Source: Crambe crambe
Lineage: Eukaryota > Porifera > Demospongiae > Poecilosclerida > Crambeidae
NCBI GenBank assembly: GCA_963924555.1
Contig: OZ004587.1
Location: 2,790,001 to 2,854,000, forward strand
DNA: 64,000 nucleotides
Reading direction: 5' to 3'
Under the pieces are notes generated by a model that was given only the letters and a program-made list of their open reading frames with translations, was not told where the DNA came from and made no database searches. The position numbers and the translations under genes are program-made. Of this stretch, positions 46,742 to 58,030 are shown in pieces (position 1 is the first letter of the stretch; each line of letters opens with the position of its first letter).

Positions 46742-49700
46742 ATGGCCGCCTTCCCTCCCGATTGCGTTGGAGCTATTTGTGATGTATTTTTGCGGAGATC
46801 AGCGAAACTACTCTCCTCTCCAGAATCTGCGATTTTAAAGATCCATTACAGCGTTCTTACACTGAAATTGCTTGTAGAGAAGGACGAACATGCTCTCCAT
46901 CATATTGCCTTGGGCGTGGCCAAGCAAGAAGAGATCTTCCTCAAGGCAGCTTTTGAATTCATGCTCAGTGGTAAGCATAGATTTTGTTAGTACCTAACTG
47001 AGATCATTTTCAGATACAGTAACTTATTTCTATGCTTTCAGACCTGACACAAGATGCAGCACTTCAAGTTAAAGAGATGCTTTCTTATTGCATATCAGCT
47101 ATCTATAAGCATATTTCTGTACAAACTGGAATTCTATTTGAGAATGAAATAGCAGTGAGGGGAACTCTTAATTCCTTGCAGGCTTTGCTATCTGAGGACA
47201 TACTAAAAAAGGTTAACTCTATAGGCTACGTACGTAGTTAAAATTTGTGTTGTTGCCTTGACAGCACTACCATAGTCTGGCAGTGTTACCCTTTTAATGG
47301 TGGGGTACAATCTTACACTTGGCTCAGAGTAACATTCTTGACCATGCTAGCTATAGCTATGTGACAATTAATATTGCCCACAAAACAGCAGGTTAGCTAT
47401 GCTTAAAAAAAGGTTTTATGATGGTGAATTTTGAAGGATTTTAGATCCGACTGTTCTCCCACGATCATGGTCAGGTATAGTCTCGCTTCCCCTGCACACA
47501 GGAGGGAAGAAGAGAAAGAGGTCTGGCTAGCGAGACTGTCAGATGCTCTTTGCAGGCCACTTGGTGGTGAAATTGTTGTTGTTTTTTAAGTAGCTAAAAA
47601 TGATGATACTTCTCATTTATTCTGAAATAAAGTGTGTACACAAGCTAGCCCATAGCTAATCCAATTCATGCTATAACTCTCCTCCTCTTCCAACCCTCCC
47701 CCCCCCCCCCCCCCCCCCAAAAAAAAGGGGGGAAAATAAATAAATAAATAACAAGCAAAACAAAAAATCAACAATAAACAATCAAAAATGATAACAAAAA
47801 ACAACAAAACAAACTAACTGTAGTTATCTCTTTCTTTGCAGATTCCAATCCATATCATTCATCTCATGTTGAATACATTATTTGAATTTTCCTCAAGATG
47901 GGCATCACAGCCGGAAAAAATCCAGCATAGAGCACTGGCCATTCTTCAAAAAATGCTTCAGGATATCACATTGCAGACTTGCACTATAATCCTTACGAAG
48001 GCAATTCTAATCCAAATCTTGTCTTCCACTGCACTTCCAATGGACGAGAAGGTTCACATCAGTGTCGAGGAAGCAGCATTCTTGCTGGGAACTAGTTGTT
48101 CGAAATCTCTAGGATTCACAACCCTTCAAATGATGTTCTTACTGAAGTACCTTGCTTTATGTGCTACTAATAAAGAAATTTTGCTCCACCAGGGTGTTTT
48201 AGAGTTCTTGGCTCCCCTGGTAAATGAGGACAGCACCCAAGAGCCTGCTGCAGAACTGCTGTGTTCAATAATGAGTCCAGATCCCACAGCATCTACTACT
48301 GAAGAAGGTCTTCTAAAATCTGAAGAATTGGATATTCCCGAAAAATTTGAGTGTAAATTTGAATCCTTAAGCATACAAGGTTGGAATGTGTACTACTTCA
48401 AACTGTGTCTAGCTGTTTAAAATATTTTATTGGCATGCAGATATTGACAGTCATGAAATGGATGATGTGTCAGATCATGACAATGGTGCAGTAGATGTTG
48501 TTACCGGTCTTCTCTCTTGTGCTATCGAGTGCTTCAAGAATTTCACTGCAGCTTGTGGGGAACATTCACAGTCGGTAGCCTCACTCAATCTCATGTACAC
48601 ATCAACTCTGATCCGTATGATACTGGATATGCTGAGTCAGGAAAATGATAGCATTCAAACCACCATAGCCAACTCTATGGCTGCCCTGCCTGGAGCTCCA
48701 GAGGCCTTTGTACACATGCTATGGGGCAGTTCAGGTTAGTTTTCCTTAGCTACAATGTAGCTACCTCATCTTATTATCACTGAATTTACAATAACAATAT
48801 CTTCGAAAAGGTTATGTGGGGATAGCGTGGGTTCTGTTTTAACAATACTTGCCTAGCCAGAGGCAGTGAATTAATGCTAGTAATAAGTTGCACAAAGGCA
48901 TACTCTATGAACTACCTATTAATATACAATGACACCCCATACATTATATTTCCTACTACCGAAGCATTATACAACTTACACTCTTTCGAGATGTCAGAAA
49001 ATTACACAAAAGTGCTTTGGCATATACTGCAAATTGGGAAATTTTCATTAATAATTCATATTTATAATTTTCATGTTAAATTTAATTTAGTTGTTACAGT
49101 TACTTTTGCTATTAAGTTTTTATACAAAGTAATTAATTTTCTTTTCATGTGTTTGTTGTTGAACATGACCACAAAAATAAATCAACTGTCAATTTAGCAA
49201 GCCATCATAATAGAGCCGGTATGGGTAGGAGACTATAGGCATGGTGTTGATTACTGATTATGTCATAGAGCAACATATTTAGAGAGGAAGAATCAACCTG
49301 ATTGATATGTACTGAGGCTGCTCAGAGTATACAAATAGCTTCATATTTCCTGGTAACTAACATAATGCTTATAAGTATTGCACATTGCAGCTCTTCCCAA
49401 GCAGCCATGTGTGGCTATCCCATGATAAGATAGGAACTATCTGTAATATTAATTTTCAAATATGTATTTAGTTGTGCTACCATTGGATACCTCTCAATTT
49501 CCCTCTCCTTCTTGGCTCTCCACCTTCTTTGACATTCACAACTGCCTAGTCTTGTGCACTCATGCAAGTGAAGTCTTCAGTGTCTCACTCTGCGATGCTG
49601 GATTTGCACACTTTGTGGAGTCAGAATTGATCAGGTTGAGGAAAGTATTACTGCACATTGTAAGTGAACTACTGAAGCTACCGATATTAACTAATAATAA

Positions 49701-52700
49701 TTGGCACACAAAGTAAGAACTGATAGAGGTGACAAGCATATAAATACATGTTAGAGAGCTAGCATTATGTTAGAGGATGCAAGCATTGTTTGGATGAGAG
49801 CATACTTAAGTACAAGTGCAATATGCAACATTTGTCAGCAAGCAAGCGAGCAAGTATTCATGGGTTCTAATTTTAATTAAGCGTGTGCAAACACTACTAA
49901 TAACAAAAGGTAGCTAAGGTGTATGACGTACATAATTATATGGCTGGGGTGTAGACCTACGTACAATTTCTGACCTGAGAATCAGCTCGCTCACTGCAAT
50001 GATATTCCTCTTGAAATAAATATCAAAAAATCCATAGTCAGGGTTTCATCTAGGATTTTTTGTTTGGGGGGGAAGAACCCCTTGGAATCCTTGACCACAC
50101 CCACTTTTGTAGGTACTGCACTGCATACTATTTATTTATTCTGTACTACTTTGGGATATTAGTTAATGGCAGCTAAGAATAATGTGCACAGACTTGGTGA
50201 AGCAACCATCATATACAATGCGAATAAGTATAGAAGGACCAGATAAACTGAATTCAGTATTGGATCAAAAAATAATGATAATTATAACATGTATGGCTGC
50301 TTATAACTAAATATTTTTCATGAATTACTTTGGGGGGGAAGATTGAGGGTTTGGTGGGGAAGCTTCCCCCCTGCACCCCCCAGTAGATGAAACCCTGATA
50401 GTTGGCGGTTTCAATAGAGGGGATCTACTCACTTGCCCCATTCTTTACCATAATATTATTGTATTTATAGCTATGTTTTAATACAGGATAAAGAGACAAA
50501 CAAAATACTAAAGGCACAACTTCTCTCTGTTCTAACTATTTTGTATAACTGTATTCAGAAGAAGCAGTGTTTACCAATATTTCTTGGCACACATCATCTC
50601 AGCAACCAACTCATGCCAATCACCTTGTCTCCCAATTTCGAAATCCGATTCTTGTCAAAGTTCATCCTTGGGTTTCTTTCGCTCATCCTAACAGTTGAAG
50701 AGTGCAATGCACTAAAGTTTCAACCTGATGAGATATATTTCATCATAACCTCTTTAAGTAATATCTCACGATCTTTTGAAACTCTTGATTGTGGCTATTC
50801 TACTGAAGAACTCCTCCAAGGTCTGCTTAATCTATCTGAAGTGAAAGAAAACGGTCAAAACATTTGTTTCAATCCTGCTATTATGAAATGTCTTGATTCT
50901 TTGCTCAGTAATAAATACCAGGCTCATCATAGCCTTATTCTTCAGATCATCTGGAATATAGTTCTAATATCTGATGAACACATCACTGTCAAGAACATTA
51001 TTCCAACAATCAAGACCATGTCAGTCACTTCTGGTATTGAGATTCTTCATTACTGTGTTATGTTTGTACTCTATCGAACAGAAGGAAAAAGTAAGTAGTT
51101 TGGAATGCAATATAGGAATCAAATTTTAAACCTGAGCTATGGAATCAGGATTTGTGCACATTTAACAGTTTGTCTCTTTTCATAAATTCTATATGCATGA
51201 TGCTATATTTGCTAATAAGCGAGTTTAATTGAGCAAATTTCCATGAAAAAAAATTAATTATTATATTTTCTCCTTTATTTTAGATCCACTTAATCTACTA
51301 GAGTATGCTAGAGGATGTTTCCAATATCAGAAGTATGAAGAATGCATTGCAAGTGCAGATCAAATTATACACTTGAATGATGAATCTACTGTAAAGGAAG
51401 CAAAGCTCCTGAAAGGGAAGTCCTTCTTTTTTAGCTATCAAAATCTGCAGCAGGTTTTTCTACGAAGAAGAGGCTCAGAGCGTATTAAACAAATTGAGCT
51501 TCTCAAAAAGGAGTGCTATGAAAAAGCCAGGAAAGCTATCCTTCTTCTTGGTGTGGCTCAAGACTTTGACTTCCTAGATGATGAGGGATCAAAATTACTT
51601 GACTGTGCCATGATTGACTATCTTCGTGAAACTAACAACCTGAATAGCTGTCAACGCTGCCTTCTTTGTCGTAAGAAGGCAAAGCTGAGACGCAGTCACA
51701 TATTCCCAAAATCTGTCCTGAAGGCTATTGCCTCAGATCTCAGGGTAGGAGATGACCACAAAGTTTTTTCGTCTATGATTGGTAAGGTAATTAAGAAGTC
51801 AGCTGGTGAAGCTACATTTGGAATGCTTTGCAGTGACTGTGAACAGTGTCTCTCACAAAATGGTGAAGACCAATTTTTCAAACACGTTCACAGTAAAATT
51901 TATGCTAACCGAGAAATGATTGAGTCACACCTCACACTTCCATATGGTGGATGGTTGTTTGATTTTTGTGTTGGAATCTTTTTTCGTTCATTTGCAGTCT
52001 CTCACCAGTTAGAAGTATTTGGACGTAGAGGTGAAAAACTCTACAAGATATTCAGCGATTGTCGGCAACACTTACTTGCATTGCCCACAAATACACCCCA
52101 GAAGCTGAAAGAGAAGAAAGAGAACGAAGGTGCAAGTGGAGTAACAACACCTGAAAACCGCTTTTCTTCTCCTCTATTGTCACCAAGTCAACCTCTCCTA
52201 TTCTCTTTCTTTGTGAACCCCACATTACATGTCTCTTCATCTGATCTGAAATTGCAATACATTCTTAAGGGTCCAGCTTTCTTTATGAGTCCTATTGATC
52301 TTAACGAAGGCATCTACTGTCATGATAAGCAGCCCTCACTGATCCTTGCTCATTTTGACCATATCAACATTCTCATTCAATTGCAAACAGGTCCATCTGT
52401 TGCTCTCCAGAATGCCACAATCAATCCAGATGAAGGAGAACTTATTATTCCAAATGAGCACGAGAGATGGCAATCCATTCCCACTGGGGTGTGGAGGCTA
52501 TTCAGTGCCTTTGCTCAAGCTTCAGAAAACATGAATCAAGCTAAAACAAGTAGCCTTCAAGGATGCACAGAATCCGAAGAATGTGCACGGCCTGCTGACA
52601 GATCAAATTTTGTCTATGCACCCAAGAACACTGTCAGCCTTAAGCATTCAACAATCTTCTCTTTGCTTCCAGGTTGCTACAGTCATAAGCTTATGGAGGA

Positions 52701-53022
52701 CACAAGTGAAGTTGCAATTAAGCTTCCTGAGAATCATCGTATTCTTATTCGTATAGTCAAGAAATGGGGTCATGAGCAACAGATGATGTATATTGTAGCA
52801 GAGGACTCTGATGTACTCTACCTCGTGTATGTTTTATCTGTTCCTGGCTGGCATATTTTGGATGGTCTTCTCCTAGACACACTTAACTGTTCAGTAAGCC
52901 TCCCATTCCTCAATGGCAAGAAAGAAGAGCAGCATGCATTGAAACTGCCTGTCATTCAAGCATTTATTCAGCAGGTTCCAGAGATTATAGAGTATCTTCA
53001 TGTTAGAGCACAGTTATCTTGA
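46742..53022 (+). CDS. copy B: large helical-repeat protein with TPR-like segment and HNH-like CxxC-SHIFPK-CxxC module, 7 exons
   Basis: Proposed exons: 46742-46970, 47042-47211, 47842-48379, 48441-48734, 49472-49659, 50487-51090, 51284-53022. All GT-AG, phases consistent, 3762 nt (1253 aa). Residues 1-670 are Leu-rich helical sequence resembling armadillo/HEAT repeats. ~675-765 look TPR-like (LEYARGCFQYQKYEECIASA, EKARKAILLLG). ~795-875 carry CQRCLLC (C800, C803), SHIFPKSVL (H813) and LCSDCEQCLS (C857, C860) with a downstream EDQFFK. This spacing recalls bacterial HNH-like proteins with a SHIIPKF motif (from memory). The last ~380 residues are unrecognised. Exon 5 could instead end at 49712 with exon 6 starting at 50471; the chosen pair has the stronger GTAAGT donor. 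No signal peptide. Function unknown. Confidence 0.8.
47212..47841. other. intron 2 of copy B
   Basis: Holds a ~21-C tract at about 47698-47718 followed by A/G-rich sequence before the acceptor, paralleling copy A. No gene is seen. Confidence 0.65.
48735..49471. other. intron 4 of copy B
   Basis: The first ~220 bp match the remains of copy A (41367-41600). The rest is unique AT-rich DNA. No exon or element was recognised. Confidence 0.6.
49660..50486. other. intron 5 of copy B
   Basis: Contains the TIR element 50039-50397; otherwise unremarkable. Confidence 0.6.
50039..50397. mobile_element. 359-bp TIR element with 5-bp target duplication
   Basis: Exact 14-bp TIRs CAGGGTTTCATCTA (50039-50052 and complement 50384-50397), flanked by ATAGT at 50034-50038 and 50398-50402. 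Internal G- and C-rich blocks next to the ends (TTTGGGGGGGAAG, CTTCCCCCC) extend the pairing. Non-coding. Confidence 0.75.
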
Positions 53023-53317
53023 GAGAGTGTTAGCTAGTAGCTAATTGCTATATATATATATGTTTTCCTTCTAGCTATACTGAGTGTACTATTACATACC
53101 AAAGTAGGTAATAATTTTTATGCATGCACGCAAAAATGTGGTGCAGCTGACGAAAATAATTCTAAAAACTAGTCTCATGTTTAGCAGATCTTATGAACAG
53201 TTTGAAGTGTGTGAGCTATGCTATAAGTTTAGTTAAACTATGGGCTAGCTTACTATAATGGATAGCCTTATGCGGAGCCAGCAATTAAGCGCATAGATAT
53301 CTATGACGTAAGTATGC

Positions 53318-53323
53318 AATAAA
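53318..53323 (+). terminator. candidate polyadenylation signal AATAAA
   Basis: The best-placed AATAAA downstream of copy B, in the context ATGCAATAAAGCTT. Confidence 0.45.
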
Positions 53324-53346
53324 GCTTACGGTAGGGGCGAGTGCGC

Positions 53347-53442
53347 ATGCCCGCATCCAAAACTAAATTGAGTGCCCCAAATTGCAAATGCAGTAGCAAT
53401 CGTCATTTGGGAGGTCTAGTGCGATTGAAGAATTCTAAAAAG
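53347..53442 (+). CDS. possible first coding exon of an unidentified gene
   Basis: ATG follows a CpG-containing stretch (GGGGCGAGTGCGC) and opens 32 codons (MPASKTKLSAPNCKCSSNRH...) before a GTCAGC donor-like site. No downstream exon was identified before channel copy 4, so this is weak. Confidence 0.18.
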
Positions 53443-53734
53443 GTCAGCAGCTAGCTAGCTATAGCTAGCTACTAAAATAAAATTTAATAAGGATTCGAGT
53501 TATGCTGCTGTTAAAATATTCAGGTTCGAAGTTAAGCCTGCGTATTAAAAGGTTATTGAACCTATAGCATAGCTAGCCACTTAAAGAAAAAAACCCAGTG
53601 GTCAAAAATCCTTGATCCAGTGGTATCTTAGCATTATATTTCATGGGTAGCCTATATAGCTATAGCCATGCAACTATGCATAGGCCTATGGTTTTGACCA
53701 ACTCTGAAGATTAGATACTAAGTTGTAATGTTAC

Positions 53735-54132
53735 ACTTTCAACAGAGTTGAATCTCGTGTGGTTAAAGACACTGGGATACGACAAGGTTTGCATCTATTG
53801 TTGTCACCCCATCATCAGTTTTGTAGCAACAACAGCAGTCTTTGATGAAGCCCAATAGAAGCAGCATCAATTCCACTCCAGAAAGAAGAGTGATGCCAAG
53901 GAACAGCCCTGTGTTCCCTCCAATGTCAGAGATAAGGCTCCATAGAGTGTAAGAGTCAGTGGTCTCCCTGGTCTCCAGGATGAGAGATTCATAGTAAACA
54001 TTTATCACAACCGAATCGCTCTTAGAAGTAGAACTACTGATAGTGAGACTATGTTCCTCTGTTTCACATCTTGGAGGGCAATCACAACTTTCTTTAACTT
54101 CATAAAATGCTTCCACTGCACAGCAAAGGTCT
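53735..54132 (-). pseudogene. DEG/ENaC channel copy 4, fold-back rearranged fragment
   Basis: 54116-53821 (minus) encodes the C-terminal third (VKESCDCPPRCETEE, GGNTGLFLGITLLSGVELM, DCCCCYK). At 53821 it joins a ~85-bp ectodomain piece in the opposite, plus orientation (53735-53820; sense reading RVVKDTGIRQGLHLLLSPHH). In the intact gene these two pieces are about 700 bp apart and on the same strand. Everything N-terminal is missing. Confidence 0.88.
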
Positions 54133-55041
54133 ATTTTAGGTTTAGGTGCTAGCAGTGTTCACCCATGAGATTGTGTAAATTATTTGTGATCACACCACAT
54201 ACTTAAAAGCAATAGAGTGACAAGCATCTAGATTACCATAACACTATCACCCTCAGGTTATTATTAGCATCTTTATTTTTGATTTTTGATTTTTATTTTG
54301 TTCAGCCCTGAAGATGACAGCAGTATGGCTGTTGGCAATTATCATGACTAGGTTGGTTATTACATCCACCCACTAATTAGAGTAATGAAATGTGAAATTG
54401 TTGCTGCAAGTTATGTGGTATTCATCCACCCACTAATTAGAGTAATTAAGTGTGAAATTGAAATTTGCATTGCTGCAAGTTATGTGGTGTTCATCCACCC
54501 CAGAGTAATGAAGTGTGTAACTAGTGCCTCCGACCTGTGAACTTCAGTATAAAGTGCCCCATTTCAGTATTTTTATAGCCATTTATAAGTTTTGCTAATA
54601 TAAAATGTGTATAGTGAATCTGCAGTATTTTTGAAAATTCTTTGGAGTATAAATACTGAAGAATCAGTATGGTTGGAGGCTCTGGTGTAATTCTATAGCC
54701 TAGGCTGATTTAAGAAAGCCATGGCAAACCAAAATGGGTGTGATTTCTAAATTTTGGCACTATTTATTATTTACCCCATCTTCTTTAAAGGATCAGCCCC
54801 TGATACTATTATAATACAAATTTTCTGGGTCTAGATGGTGCACTTCATGTAGCTATACCACTATAAAATAGCTAGCTCCACGTGGAAAAAATTTTGCAAA
54901 CCACCACACCCAAAATAACAACTAGATCAACAGTAGCTTAGCTTCATAATTCTGTTCTTGTCTAGCTAGTCTTTTCTCTGGCTCAAAACATCTGTAATTA
55001 TGGTGCTTTAATCTACCATGTGGCTCTTTCATTTACCACCA
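54133..55041. other. non-coding DNA with a short tandem repeat
   Basis: Contains the repeat at 54358-54515. The rest shows no gene. Confidence 0.55.
54358..54515. repeat. tandem repeat, ~63-71-bp unit, about 2.5 copies
   Basis: Units share CATCCACCCACTAATTAGAG, TAATGAAATGTGAAATTG and TGCTGCAAGTTATGTGGT. The third unit lacks the CTAATTA part. Confidence 0.8.
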
Positions 55042-55384
55042 TTAGGCATGGGGCTAATATGCTGGCATAATAATGGGAATAATAGGGCCTCACTGGAATA
55101 GCAGCATAATAGGCTAAAGAACCAGAATAATAGGCTTCAGTCATTGTTATAGCTCGCTCCCTTGCCTACACATGGGTGCTTCTGAGTGCTAGTATTGCAA
55201 AAAAATTTTATTTTATATCCTTTTGGGGATCAGCAAGAAAACTGTTAAATGCTCAAAATAATACTCTTTCAGGACAATTTTGTTGAGAATAATAGGCTAC
55301 TATGAAAAGAATAATGGGTCTGCTGGAGGAGCACTGCAGAATAGAATAATATGCCAAAAAAGAGCATATTAGCCCCATGCCTAA
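55042..55384. mobile_element. 343-bp TIR element with 6-bp target duplication
   Basis: Perfect 22-bp TIRs starting TTAGGCATGGGGCTAATATG (55042-55063 and complement 55363-55384). CCACCA flanks both ends. The interior is rich in AATAATAGG and has no ORF. Confidence 0.8.
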
Positions 55385-55711
55385 CCACCATGCAGTGAGT
55401 ACTGTGGCTAATTATAATGAAAAAGGGGGCCGGGGCCCAGGTCCCTTAGGCCCCTGCCTAAATCAGCCCCTGATTTGAGCATCTTTCTTTTATTTTTGAT
55501 TGATACATTAGTTTGCTGAATTGATAACCATTATTATAGTTAATCTTCCTGAGCCATAAAATCCTGGCTACAGGCCTGTGTATCATAGGCCATGGAACAG
55601 GTCAGGCCAGTCAGGCCCAGGCCTGACCAGTATTTTGGGAAAAACAAGGTCAATTATTAAGTGGCTCAAGCCCGTTGAGCCGCCTGCTGGCTACAGGCCT
55701 TACACAAGTAG
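55385..55711. other. non-coding DNA
   Basis: G/C-rich CAGGCC-type text around 55570-55700 looks like part of a dispersed repeat, but no ends are defined. Confidence 0.4.
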
Positions 55712-56480
55712 CTATGTCAGAAAGAAGCTGCTATTATAGAGCAGTGACAAGAGCTGCATAAGACAAACACATAGAAAGCACATGGGGAAGCCCAAAGGAA
55801 TGTCCAACCACACTCTAAGAAGAGAGGAGCCCGTGGTTCACAGTCTAAGACCCTGTATTGAGTTGTGGTAAACTCATGCAGGCACTTTGCTCCAGATACA
55901 GTGGATTGCAGTAATCTTGCAACATGAAACACCAAACCAAAATTTGCATAGCCTCCTTTGAAAGGACTTAATTGTGGCTTTAGAGCTGGGCTAATTAAGA
56001 GGATGCTATGTAAATTTTGGGTTTGATCACTGCACTCCACCCAGCCTTGAGTGCCACCTGTTTCAAATACAATAGGAAAGGACATTATGAAAGTATATCA
56101 AAAACTATAGTAGCATCAACTAAAGGAGTGGAAGCAGACTTAGGAAGACAATCTACCAAAAAGGCACTGTTTGGCTCACTAATGTCAAACTCCAGGGGAA
56201 AAAAGATAGATACTGCCACTACAGAAAAATAACTATCAAATTACCCACCAGGATTAAAACAACTAGTCCCCACTAAAATGACCCTATATTAATCCGGTTA
56301 GATTTCACTTATAATTGGCACCACTGGTAAATTCAACATATTCATGATACCTTACTTAAACTCATTCTGGAAATACAGCCATTATTAATTTTATCTCAAA
56401 TAGCCTCCATCGAGTGGGTTTAAATTTAGATTTCTACCTGTTTTAATATCATCGGGTAGCTAAATCCTTGCGCAGCTGGC
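55712..56480 (+). pseudogene. retrotransposon gag remnant (copy 2)
   Basis: Matches 43655-44413 with small indels. It includes ATGTCAGAAAGAAGCTG, the zinc-knuckle-like region, and in another frame CFKYNRKGHYES (56050-56085), a second, degraded CCHC knuckle. Ends at the same AAATCCTTGCGCAG edge as copy 1. Several frameshifts; no polymerase. Confidence 0.6.
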
Positions 56481-56904
56481 AGAAATTCTTGTTTGCTAGT
56501 CGCTAGCTAGCTACTAAAGTTAAAGCCAGACACAGAAGGGGGAGGGAGAGAGCTCAGCGTTCTTCCGAGATCACTGAACAAATTTAAAAGAAAGTCTGAC
56601 TCAGAAAGCAAAGGGTATGAGATAAGGAAAGCACATGCAGCTACAGAGAAAAGACAGGCTACATTGGAGCGCTTGAGGGAGAGTGCAGGTCAGCAGTTCC
56701 CCGCTCAATTTTGGACAGACCATAATACCCCCGTGCAGATCTGCCAAGGGAAATGGGCGGGACCTGGTGACTCGTAACCCCCATGACCTTCTGGAGCATG
56801 CTTCACTCTACACGTTCTCTAAGTTTGGAGGTCATAGCTAGCTCACATGCTGGTTAGCTGCACTATAAATTAGTTCATCTAGCTTGTAAGCGAGTGTGTA
56901 GAAC

Positions 56905-57145
56905 TAGGGGAAAAAGAATGCTCTCTGGTGACTTGCCTGTACCCCTTGACGGGCCAGGATGAGATATAAAGGGAGTGAAGTGGGAATAGTAGTTTGGTAA
57001 TATTGGTGTGCTTCTTGAGTTTGTCGATGGGTACCGGTAAGGGGTTACCTGACTCTCTTGTTGCTGAACTTTTTTGAACCGTACACAATTTAGCCATCCC
57101 TACTTGCCTTTTTCATTTAAAATAAATATTTTTCCTTTATTCTAG
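56905..57145. mobile_element. hairpin/MITE-like repeat, copy 2 (opposite orientation)
   Basis: Shares GGTAAGGGGTTACCTGAC, TTGTTGCTGAACTTTTTTGA, CCATCCCTACTT and AAATAAATATTTTT with the reverse complement of 33530-33780. Its own inverted repeats are more diverged. Confidence 0.6.
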
Positions 57146-57699
57146 CTAAGTACATACGTATGATAGGCATTTTATGTGGAATTGCAGACATTAGAGCTAA
57201 CAGTAACATGGGAAATGTCACTAAAGTTAAACATCCAGTTTGTTTGCTCTGCTACAATAGTGTTAGCTACATTACTGTTTCTTGCTACTGTTCACCATGA
57301 GCTCTATGTCAGGGTTGGTGGTACTCATCTTTGCCCCCATTCACTTAGCTTATTATGGCATGTTGTAGACATTAGCTTCAGGAGGTTCAGGGAAGGTAAC
57401 TATACAAAAATTTAACATCAAGGTTTTATATTAGTTTTTTTTAAAAAATGGTGCACTTTAGTGGCATTTAATATCTCATAAATAACAGAGTAGCTCTACA
57501 CTGAAGGTAAGAATGCCCACCTAGGATGTCATTCTCGATATTGTGCGGTAGCGGGTAGGGGAGGCCATGGGTATAAAACCCACAACTGGGGTAGCTAGCT
57601 CCTTCTCTGATTTCATTTCTATCAGGTTATTTTGAGCTTGCATCTGATCATTGCTACATAGAGTAGCTAGATAGTAGCTAGATAGCTAGAGTTCTTGAG

Positions 57700-58030
57700 G
57701 ATATGAGCTTGTTTTCATCACTAATTTGCCTGAAAGATTGTATAAGGTAACATTCCATACAACTTAAAAGTGAAAGTGAAAGTTTAGATATAGCTAATTA
57801 TAATACTGATTTGATGTTGATTTGTTTTCGTAATCATATTCAACAAGGAAAATTAAGCACATGAAATTTAATTACCTTTTACAAAATAGTGTAAAAGGTA
57901 ATTACAAGTAAAGCTTTAACAACAAACATGAACATCATAAACATGAATTTCCCAATTTAGGTTATGGTTTCAAATCTTCTCCCAAATTGAAAACAGTTTG
58001 GAGTTTCAGAAATAAAATAATTATGGTGCT
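57700..58030. repeat. flanking repeat, upstream member
   Basis: Blocks GCCTGAAAGATTGTATAAG, AACATTCCATACAA, and TTATGGTTTCAAATCTTCTC with CAGTTTGGAGTTTCAGAAAT recur in the same order and orientation at 62950-63110. Confidence 0.7.

Larger units (their letters stand above)
53023..53734. other. copy B 3' flank
   Basis: A canonical AATAAA at 53318-53323, about 300 nt after the stop, is a plausible polyadenylation signal for copy B. A possible coding start at 53347 follows. The remainder is rich in TAGCTA-type tetranucleotide runs. Confidence 0.5.

Noticed and set aside
49660..50486. Alternative splice for copy B exon 5/6 (donor 49713, acceptor 50470)
   Set aside because: Also keeps the frame but uses a weaker acceptor; GTAAGT at 49660 with the acceptor before 50487 is preferred. 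Kept as an alternative in the gene entry.
57176..57415. 79-codon frame with a hydrophobic segment
   Set aside because: No homologous features, no splice context and surrounded by repeats.
57500..57600. tRNA-like hairpin around GGGTATAAAACCC
   Set aside because: Cannot be folded into a cloverleaf and lacks a proper A box.
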